Origin: a virus
Reading direction: 5' to 3' (one strand)
DNA length: 31,519 nt
Virus record (IMG/VR): IMGVR_UViG_3300037460_000072
Span: 1 to 31,519 of that record
In this document: positions 22,072 to 29,385 of the stretch, one piece after another
Numbering within the stretch: position 1 is the stretch's first letter
Layout of the letters: every line of letters begins with the position of its first letter
The notes under the pieces: model-generated
The model's input: only the letters and a program-made list of their open reading frames with translations
Database searches by the model: none
What the model was told of the DNA's origin: nothing
Position numbers and translations under genes: made by a program

Positions 22072-24163
22072 ACGCGTCATACGAATTATCCTCGACGCCA
22101 ACGACCTGAAAAAAGGCCTCGACCAGGTCAAGGGGAAAATGAAAGGTGTCGGCGACCAGACGAAAAAAACTGGTGAGTCGATGCGCGCATTGCGTTCGGT
22201 CGCAGGCGGTTTGCTGGCGGCGCTCAGTGTTCGCGAACTCGGTCGCGCTGCCGATGCATACACGAACATCGGCAACCGCATTCGCCTGGTCACCGATTCG
22301 ACAGAGGAATTCAACACCGTCCAGGCTGAGGTCGTTGCACTCGCACAGCGCACGCGCACCGACCTCGGCGCGACTGCCGAGCTGTATGCACGCGTCGCGC
22401 GATCAACCGAGGATCTAGGCGCGACACAGCGCGAGGTTTTGACGTTCACCGAAAGCGTCAACCAGGCATTGCAGATCAGTGGCGCGACAGCCGCCGAGGC
22501 GGGCGCAGGTGTCATACAATTTGCACAGGGTCTGGCAAGTGGGGCTCTTAGGGGTGACGAGCTAAGATCCGTCATGGAACAAATGCCTCGCCTCGCCAGC
22601 GCACTCGCTGACAATCTTGGCATCACGATTGGCGAACTGCGCAAGCTGGGCGAACAGGGCAAGCTGACATCTGAGGCAGTGTTCGACGCGATCCTGAAAG
22701 CAGGACCGGAGCTGCAGGCCGAATTCGAACAGATCACGCCGACACTCGGGCAGGCGATCACCACCGTGAAAAACTTCGCAACGGTCGTGATCGGTGAATT
22801 CAACGACGCCGCAGGCATCACGACAGGCCTCGTCGACATTTTCAAATTGACCGACGAACAGACCGTCGAGCTGGGCGCTGCGGTTCGCAACCTGGCGCTC
22901 GATTTCCGTGAGTTCACTGAGGTGGCGGTCGTCGCTGTTGCGAACCTGATCGAAAAGGTCGCGCCCGCGTTCAACGTAGTGCAGGCCGAAATCGTCAAAA
23001 TCATTGCAGCGATCACACGCGACGAGGCATTGTTCGCGGCGGCGCTGGCTGGGCAAGATGAATTCCTTGCGCGCATCGATGAAATAGAAACAAAGCTGCA
23101 GGACGAGTTCGACGCGATACGTCGCAACGCCGCAGCACGTCGCGCCGATGCCGAGGCAGCAGGCGCTGACCTGGACGCCGCACGAGGCGGCGGCGGTGCA
23201 GCTGGATCCGCGCCGCTGACCGAGGCGCAGAAAAAACTCATAAAACAGCAGGACGACCTGCTCGAAAAATTGATGATGCAGGAGGCCGCACTTGTGATCG
23301 TGGCCGACACCGGTCGCGAATACGCCGACGTGATGCTGGAAATGCAGATCAACACGCTGGCGGCATCGAATGCGAACCTCGCTTTCGCGTTCGATGCGAA
23401 CGAAACACGCGAGGCGATCATCGCGTTGAACGAGGAAATCAAGGCAGCTGGCGACGCTGAAAAGGAACGACAGAATCGCATTGCCGAGGCAGCTGCTGTC
23501 ACTGCTGACGCACGCACCGAGCAGGAGATTTTCAACGACGAAATCGAACGACTGCAGGGGCTGCTCAAAGATGGACTGATCAGCGAGGAAACGTTCGAGC
23601 GCAGCGTGCAAAACCTGAACGACTTCGACGACAATTTTCAGGCGTTCCTGGACAGGGCAAAAGAGAACAGTCAGGACATACTCGCTGAATTTTTCTCGGG
23701 CGGATTCGAATCGCTCGACGACTTCGGGGAGGCATTCGCCAAGATGTTGCAACAACTCGCAGCGCAGGCGCTCGCCGCTGGAATTTTCAAGGCGCTATTC
23801 GGCGAGGGGCAGGGCGGTCAAAGCAACGCAGGTGCGGCGATTGGCGCGCTCGGTTCGATCCTCGGCGGTGCTGGTCGACAGTTCGGTGGCGGCGTCCAGG
23901 CAGGGCAGGCAGTGACCGCTGCCGAGGGCGGCAGGTTCGGATCTGAGGTGTTCGTGCCGAACCAGGGCGGCAAGGTCATTCCGATTGGCGGCGACCGTGG
24001 CGGCATGGCGGCAGCTGCGCCGCCTCAGGTGAACGTGACATCGGTCAATGCATTAGACGATTCGGAAATCGTCGGCAGCTTCCAGGAGGGCGCTGGCGAC
24101 ACCGTCCTGCTCAATCGCATGAGTGTGCGCCGCAACGCGTTCAAACGTGCGCTCGGTATCTAG
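22064..24163 (+). CDS. Tape measure protein
   Basis: A 699-residue helical protein in the position and with the motifs of a phage tape measure. It starts MAERVIRIILDANDLKKGLD, has the tape-measure N-terminal domain (about 35-220: AGGLLAALSVRELGRAADAY, then EVVALAQRTRTDLGATAELY and GDELRSVMEQMPRLASALAD), then long coiled-coil stretches and a Gly-rich break near residue 370. The C-terminal DDFGEAFAKMLQQLAAQALA region is typical. By the usual rule of about 0.15 nm per residue, the tail would be roughly 100 nm. It overlaps the G-T end by 8 nt. No lysozyme or peptidase domain is visible. Confidence 0.9.
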   Translation: MAERVIRIILDANDLKKGLDQVKGKMKGVGDQTKKTGESMRALRSVAGGLLAALSVRELGRAADAYTNIGNRIRLVTDSTEEFNTVQAEVVALAQRTRTDLGATAELYARVARSTEDLGATQREVLTFTESVNQALQISGATAAEAGAGVIQFAQGLASGALRGDELRSVMEQMPRLASALADNLGITIGELRKLGEQGKLTSEAVFDAILKAGPELQAEFEQITPTLGQAITTVKNFATVVIGEFNDAAGITTGLVDIFKLTDEQTVELGAAVRNLALDFREFTEVAVVAVANLIEKVAPAFNVVQAEIVKIIAAITRDEALFAAALAGQDEFLARIDEIETKLQDEFDAIRRNAAARRADAEAAGADLDAARGGGGAAGSAPLTEAQKKLIKQQDDLLEKLMMQEAALVIVADTGREYADVMLEMQINTLAASNANLAFAFDANETREAIIALNEEIKAAGDAEKERQNRIAEAAAVTADARTEQEIFNDEIERLQGLLKDGLISEETFERSVQNLNDFDDNFQAFLDRAKENSQDILAEFFSGGFESLDDFGEAFAKMLQQLAAQALAAGIFKALFGEGQGGQSNAGAAIGALGSILGGAGRQFGGGVQAGQAVTAAEGGRFGSEVFVPNQGGKVIPIGGDRGGMAAAAPPQVNVTSVNALDDSEIVGSFQEGAGDTVLLNRMSVRRNAFKRALGI

Positions 24164-24174
24164 GAGAAAACGAA

Positions 24175-25518
24175 ATGCCGTGGATTGAACAACAACTGAT
24201 CGCAGACGGTGTCACCGCTGAGGGTCGCATCGTCGTCAATAAGGCGATCCTCGAAATGATCACGAATGACCAGGTGCTGACGCTCGCTGTGAACGCAGGC
24301 GGCACCGGGTACGTGGTCGGCGAAACATTCGACATCGTCGGCGGCACGGCGCTCGCTGTGAACGGTGCGACGTTCAACGCGACAGGACGTGTCACCGCGG
24401 AATCAGGCGGCGTCGTGTCAGGCATCGAGATTTTGTCCTCAGGCGCATATTCGGCAGATCCGACACTGACAGGCGCGACAACGACGAACGCGAGCGCAGC
24501 GGGCAATGACGACCTCACAGTCGACATCACGATGCAGACCGCACGCTGGACTCAGGACGAAAGCGACTACGTCGACCTGCTGACGAATTTCGAGTGGTTG
24601 GGCACGTCGGTCAAATCAACGAACGCGCCCACGATTGGCGGGCAGTCGCAGCTCAGCGGCGCGAATGACGGCATTCGCATCCAGATCGCGAGCGGATACG
24701 ATTCGGGCTCGACCTGGTTGGCGCAACCTGGTGCGCCGCCGTCGAATAACTTCTACGTCAATTTGCCGAACGGCGATCCGCAACTGTACGTGTCGATCAC
24801 CGAGCGCCGCGTCAATTTCATGGTGTCGAACGGATCGAACCACCAGTACGGCGGCATGGGTTTGTTCATACCGATCACTGACGTGGCCGGCAACTATCCG
24901 TTCCCGGGTTTCGCTCACGGTCAATCGACAACCGTGCGCGCAATTACCGAGTCGCGCAGCGCGTCATTGAACAGCGGCCTGGTGAATCCTCTCGACAACG
25001 GTGGATTCGGCCCGTACCAATATCGCGATAATCTGTCGTCGCTGTGGTTCTCAATATCCAACAACAACAACGGCGGCGCAGAGTCGTCGAATGCGCAGAT
25101 CTGGCCTGATCAAAGCGAGTGGGGAAATTGGGAATTCAACTACGCGCCCGTGCCTGCGGGCAGCACGGCAACGGCGGTAATGATGAATCCACTGACGCAA
25201 AACAAGCGAGCCGAATGCGCGTTTCTCGAGAGCGAGTGGTTCGAAACCGCGGCACCGCCTGGCACGTTCGATCAACCGCAAGGACCGCAACCGCTTGGGC
25301 CTGGCAATCAGCTGCATTTCACATGCGTGGCGCACATCATTAGCAACAAGACAAACGAATCAATGATCATCGGCTACGTCGACGGATGGGAAAACGTGCA
25401 CGGTCGCGGGCTGACTGTGTTCGACGAAATCGCAACAGCGTCAGGTCGACGATACCTCGTATTTCAAGACACCGGATCCACCGAGCTGTGGCGCTGGGTC
25501 GCAATGGAGAAACTCTGA
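24175..25518 (+). CDS. Tail structural protein A with YVVG module
   Basis: A 447-residue beta-rich protein with ribosome site GGAGA. Residues 1-37 are a short helix/strand start (WIEQQLIADGVTAEGR). Residues 38-96 hold the NAGGTGYVVGETFDIVGGT ... ILSSGAYSADP module also found in the 11650 protein. The rest has a SITERRVNFMVSNGSN segment and ends with GRRYLVFQDTGSTELWRWVA, both echoed in the next protein. Located after the tape measure, it is likely a tail-tip or side-fibre component. No cleavage or catalytic site is visible. Confidence 0.6.
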   Translation: MPWIEQQLIADGVTAEGRIVVNKAILEMITNDQVLTLAVNAGGTGYVVGETFDIVGGTALAVNGATFNATGRVTAESGGVVSGIEILSSGAYSADPTLTGATTTNASAAGNDDLTVDITMQTARWTQDESDYVDLLTNFEWLGTSVKSTNAPTIGGQSQLSGANDGIRIQIASGYDSGSTWLAQPGAPPSNNFYVNLPNGDPQLYVSITERRVNFMVSNGSNHQYGGMGLFIPITDVAGNYPFPGFAHGQSTTVRAITESRSASLNSGLVNPLDNGGFGPYQYRDNLSSLWFSISNNNNGGAESSNAQIWPDQSEWGNWEFNYAPVPAGSTATAVMMNPLTQNKRAECAFLESEWFETAAPPGTFDQPQGPQPLGPGNQLHFTCVAHIISNKTNESMIIGYVDGWENVHGRGLTVFDEIATASGRRYLVFQDTGSTELWRWVAMEKL

Positions 25519-26792
25519 TGCCGTACCGTACAGGCAGCACGCCGTTCACTGGCGACGACGATATGGCCGACTTTTTGGTTGACGTGTGGATACCGTTCGC
25601 GACCGACTCGTTCGTGGCTGGCGGGCTCGCATGGATATCGCAAAGCCCAGACGGCGGAGCGCCACCGGGCGGCGGCGGCACGCATCCGAATTATCAGCGC
25701 ATGGTCAGTCGTGGCGGCGTCGGCACCGAGGCGCCACCGTTTATCAATTTCCAAACGAGCGCGAAAACGCTTTTCATTTTCAGCGGCACTGACGTGAACA
25801 CCGGGCAGGAGCCATACGATCAACCAGGCAACCCTCAAAACGGGCCGATTGACGCAGTGTTCGGCGACCCGGGCCACAACATCGAACTGCAATGTGCCGG
25901 GCTGACAACAATGGTCGGCCCTTTCGATTCGTACTGGTTGTTCGGCGGGCCGTCGGCAGAATATCTGCACTGCGTGATCAAAGTCAGCGCGCGGCAGTAT
26001 CGTCATTTCCACGTCGGCATGATCACGCCGCTCGATCCTGATTTGCATGCGGATAGTTTCTACATCACGCAGCACCGATGGAATTTCCTCGAGCCTGACA
26101 ATTTCTCGATGCAACAAAGCGGCACCGTGAATTCGCTAAACAGCGAGCATCAGCCGTACCAAAGCGGGCACATCATGCCGTTTCGAAACAACGGCACCGG
26201 CGTGAACGTCGCTGTCGGTCAGGATTTCCGTCAGTCGGGCCTGTGGCTCTATTCGCCCGGGTATGGCACGGAGGCATACGACTGGTGGATGGCAGTCGGT
26301 ACGCGTCGCTGCCCAGACGCTAGCGGCGGCGGCGGTGGCACGAGCGTACCTGGACGGGCGCAAAACGTAAGCCAACCGGCATCGACGCGCAGTGTGATCG
26401 CGACGACGAAAGTGATCGGCGACGTGAACGAGGCAGCCGACGACGTGTTGTTCGGCGCAGCGTTTGTGTCTGGGTACGACGCCACGCTCGGGACGGTTCC
26501 GTGGGCTTGCGAGCCGACGTTTGTCACCGACGGCGTGCCGCTGATCCCGATCTACGTCGGCCTGCCGACTGACTTCGAAAGCGCCTTGCGATGGGGCCCG
26601 GTCGCGCAGGTGCCTGACGTGTTCCGCGTGAATATGAAAAACCTCGATGCCGAGGAGGAAATCACGGTCGGATCCGACACGTACATCGTGTTTCCAATGA
26701 TCAACAAGGACAGCGCGAACACGCTCGACAACGAGGGATACAGTGGATACGAGGGCCTCGCGTACAAAAAAATCACAGCTGACGCGAGCTAG
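25518..26792 (+). CDS. Tail structural protein B, related to preceding protein
   Basis: ATG 25518 shares a base with the previous stop, and the frame gives 424 residues; an upstream in-frame start at 25386 falls in the previous gene and is rejected. It is beta-rich with GGGG linkers (near 50-56 and 270-276). The C-terminus SDTYIVFPMINKD is the counterpart of the preceding GRRYLVFQDTG, and SARQYRHFHVGMITPLD resembles SITERRVNF ... MGLFIPI. The two are probably diverged paralogues that form adjacent parts of the tail tip. The function is otherwise unknown. Confidence 0.55.
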   Translation: MPYRTGSTPFTGDDDMADFLVDVWIPFATDSFVAGGLAWISQSPDGGAPPGGGGTHPNYQRMVSRGGVGTEAPPFINFQTSAKTLFIFSGTDVNTGQEPYDQPGNPQNGPIDAVFGDPGHNIELQCAGLTTMVGPFDSYWLFGGPSAEYLHCVIKVSARQYRHFHVGMITPLDPDLHADSFYITQHRWNFLEPDNFSMQQSGTVNSLNSEHQPYQSGHIMPFRNNGTGVNVAVGQDFRQSGLWLYSPGYGTEAYDWWMAVGTRRCPDASGGGGGTSVPGRAQNVSQPASTRSVIATTKVIGDVNEAADDVLFGAAFVSGYDATLGTVPWACEPTFVTDGVPLIPIYVGLPTDFESALRWGPVAQVPDVFRVNMKNLDAEEEITVGSDTYIVFPMINKDSANTLDNEGYSGYEGLAYKKITADAS

Positions 26793-26800
26793 GCACTGAC

Positions 26801-28474
26801 GTGGCCGATCATGGCGCAACACGATTCGGAATCGTCTTCTACGAACCGACGAACCCGGAATTTCCGGTACTGCCTGACGGTGTAGTATCTGGGCACCCGA
26901 TCCTGTTCGTCACGACGCCTGGACTGCGTGAGCCGCGAACGATAATCGATGAAATCGAAACGCGGCGGGCGACCGATTCAGCGTTCCACGATTGGTTCCT
27001 GGACGGCATATGGCGCACGCCGAACCCGGTTGATTTCGGAAACATCACGGCGAGCAAACAGCGCACCGTCACGATCCACAACACGCACCGCACCGACCAG
27101 AGCCTGACGACAATTGACCTCGGCGGCATCACTGGGCTGTCGGTATTGTCACCCGGGCTGCCTGTGACGATTCCAGCGTTCGACAGCATCGATGTGCTAT
27201 TCGAGGCGACGACAACCGGTGACCCTGATTTCGACGACCTGGTGACGTTCACTGTCAGCGGCACCGATGTGACCGTGCGCATGCTCGGTCGGCGCGTGAT
27301 TATTTGGAACACGATCCCGCAGCGACCGATCATCGAGCGCCTCTCCTGGTTGACCGACAACATGGTCGCAATGGACGGCACCGAACAGTCAATGAGCTTG
27401 CGCGCAGCGCCACGCACGAAAGTGACACTGACCGAACGCCTGCAGGACGATGTCGACAGGACAACGAAAATGGCGACGATCCTCGGCGCTGGGTTTTTGC
27501 GTCAAGGCGTGCAGCTGTGGTGGCAGTCCAGGACGGTGATCAATGCGGCGCTGTCGACCGCAACTGTCGTCGACGTGAACACAGGCAGCATGGAAATCGA
27601 GATAGGTCGCGAGCTGAGTTTCGTCACGCCTGCAGGTATCGCAATCGAGGGCGAGGTTTTGACATTCGACCCGACGAGCGTGCAGCTGACGCAGGAAATC
27701 GGAACAGCGCTGCCGCTCGGCACGAGCGTCATGCCGCTGACATACGGGTTCATGGCGAACAAGGCCGATTTCGCTGCGTTCGCGACTGCCGTCGAGGATC
27801 AGCGCATCACGTTCGACCTGATCGAATACAGCGACATCGGTGCGCTGGACATGGCCTATTTCGACACGCACCCGACCGACGGCCTGCCGATTGTCACGCA
27901 CGACCTGTTTTTCCGTGGGCAGTCCAGGCGCGCGAACATCACGCAGGACAATCAACGCATCGACGGATCGACAGGCGACATGCAGGTGTTCAGGCAGGAG
28001 CTGCTCGGGCGATGGGGCCAGCCGATGCTCGTGCACTGCAACACGCTCGACGATCAACACGCGTGGCGACAGTTTTTGCATTTTATTCGCGGATCCTGGG
28101 GCCGCTTCTACGTTCCGACCGGCACTCGCGACCTGCCGCTCGACTCGAATTTTACGCTCGGCGGCAACACGTTCACGGTGCCGCACATGGGCATCGAATC
28201 GCTGATCGGAAACGTCGCGCCGCGTCGTGACATATGGATGAACATCGCAGGCACGATCTACTATCGACGCATCACGAATGTTTCAGACAACGGCGTGATC
28301 GAGACGATCACAATCGACGGCGTCATACCAGGATCTGGAAGCGTGCCGAGCGCCGATGTGCGAGTATCTTGGCTGACCCTGTGCCGCCTGGTCGGTGATG
28401 TCGCGACGTTCAGACACGAGCGCCTCGGCAAAGCTGAGCTGCGGTTCAACATTCGCGGAGTGATTGAGGCGTGA
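26801..28474 (+). CDS. Tail tip protein with Ig-like domain
   Basis: GTG 26801 gives 557 residues. An N-terminal HGATRFGIVFYEPTNP start is followed by an Ig-like beta domain at about 75-165 (FGNITASKQRTVTIHNTHRT, PAFDSIDVLFEATTTG). Then come blocks typical of tip proteins preceding DUF2163 hubs: LSWLTDNMVAMDGTEQSMSL, a FRGQ segment, and HAWRQFLHFIRGSWGRFYVP. The C-terminus is beta-rich and overlaps the next start. It would bind the distal tube and the hub. It fits the general pattern of distal tail proteins in GTA-like systems. Confidence 0.6.
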   Translation: MADHGATRFGIVFYEPTNPEFPVLPDGVVSGHPILFVTTPGLREPRTIIDEIETRRATDSAFHDWFLDGIWRTPNPVDFGNITASKQRTVTIHNTHRTDQSLTTIDLGGITGLSVLSPGLPVTIPAFDSIDVLFEATTTGDPDFDDLVTFTVSGTDVTVRMLGRRVIIWNTIPQRPIIERLSWLTDNMVAMDGTEQSMSLRAAPRTKVTLTERLQDDVDRTTKMATILGAGFLRQGVQLWWQSRTVINAALSTATVVDVNTGSMEIEIGRELSFVTPAGIAIEGEVLTFDPTSVQLTQEIGTALPLGTSVMPLTYGFMANKADFAAFATAVEDQRITFDLIEYSDIGALDMAYFDTHPTDGLPIVTHDLFFRGQSRRANITQDNQRIDGSTGDMQVFRQELLGRWGQPMLVHCNTLDDQHAWRQFLHFIRGSWGRFYVPTGTRDLPLDSNFTLGGNTFTVPHMGIESLIGNVAPRRDIWMNIAGTIYYRRITNVSDNGVIETITIDGVIPGSGSVPSADVRVSWLTLCRLVGDVATFRHERLGKAELRFNIRGVIEA

Positions 28475-29385
28475 CATTCGAGGCATACGAAACGGCAGAC
28501 GGCTCGCCCGTAGAGCTCGTCACGTTCAAAAACGGATCACTGGTGTTCCGATACACGAATGCCGTGTTTCCTTTCAGCATCGGCGCGTCGACGTATAACC
28601 CGCTCGCATACAAGCGCTCGAGGTTCGCGCAGTCAAAGGACAGCGACGACAACAACATCACGCTGACGGCGGCAGGCGACATGGAGGTCGCGCAGCTGTT
28701 CAACGGCATAATGACATCGAACATCACGACGGTGACGATTGAGCGCATCCATCGTGACGATGCCGACGAGCAAGTGCAGGTCGCATGGCGAGGCCGCGTC
28801 GTTGCGATCAATCACAAAAACGCGATGGTCGACCTGCTGCTGCAACCGATCACGCACGGCGGTGAATCAACACCTCGAGACGTATTCTCGGCGCTGTGCA
28901 ACGCGTTCCTGTTCGACACACCTGGTTGTCGCCTCCTGCGCGCTGACTGGTCGTTCAACGGCACCATCGACGGCATATCGGTCGACGGCATGGACATCAC
29001 AATCAACGGCGCACGCGTCCAGGCAGCGGCGCTCGACACTGCACAGGGCGGGCCGACCGGGCCGCTCACGTCAGGCGAGCTGGATCTGTACTGGCAGGGC
29101 GGGTATCTGCAGCTGCTCAACGGCGAGGTGCGCGACGTTGTCGAGGGCAACATCGCAGGCGACCCTGATGTCGTCAGGCTCGACCAACCGTTTCGAGCAA
29201 TAGCGACGAGCGACCTGGTCACGCTGTACGCTGGGTGCGATCTGACGCGCCAGACGTGTCACAAAAAATTCGACAACGTACTCAATTTTCAGGGGTATCC
29301 AGACATTCCCGAAATCGATCCAGCAAACACTGAAATGCCGCCCGGCACTCGTACGTCAGGCAGCAAATTCGCGGGGCCTCAATAA
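28471..29385 (+). CDS. Baseplate/tail hub protein (DUF2163/BR0599 family), possible [4Fe-4S] protein
   Basis: A 304-residue protein with the DUF2163/BR0599 architecture. It opens with EAYETADGSPVELVTFKNGS, continues RYTNAVFPFSIGASTYNPLA and has the C-terminal AGCDLTRQTCHKKFDNVLNF followed by QGYPDIPE. The paired Cys sites Cys143 and Cys153 (ALCNAFLFDTPGC) and Cys256 and Cys263 match the spacing pattern of known hub proteins (lambda gpL, RcGTA hub) that hold an iron-sulfur cluster. The start GTG 28471 overlaps the preceding stop. The cluster is inferred from cysteines alone. No peptidase gene follows, unlike in GTA systems. Confidence 0.8.
   Translation: MTFEAYETADGSPVELVTFKNGSLVFRYTNAVFPFSIGASTYNPLAYKRSRFAQSKDSDDNNITLTAAGDMEVAQLFNGIMTSNITTVTIERIHRDDADEQVQVAWRGRVVAINHKNAMVDLLLQPITHGGESTPRDVFSALCNAFLFDTPGCRLLRADWSFNGTIDGISVDGMDITINGARVQAAALDTAQGGPTGPLTSGELDLYWQGGYLQLLNGEVRDVVEGNIAGDPDVVRLDQPFRAIATSDLVTLYAGCDLTRQTCHKKFDNVLNFQGYPDIPEIDPANTEMPPGTRTSGSKFAGPQ

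Noticed and set aside
21202-23634. 810-codon open frame on the minus strand opposite the tape-measure and chaperone genes
   Set aside because: It is Ser/Arg/Ala-rich low-complexity sequence opposite strongly recognisable genes, and has no ribosome site or family motif; it follows from the GC-rich codon pattern.
27304-28230. 308-codon plus-strand frame within the tail tip gene
   Set aside because: It is very Arg/His-rich, overlaps the recognised tip protein almost fully, and has no start context; it is a shadow frame.
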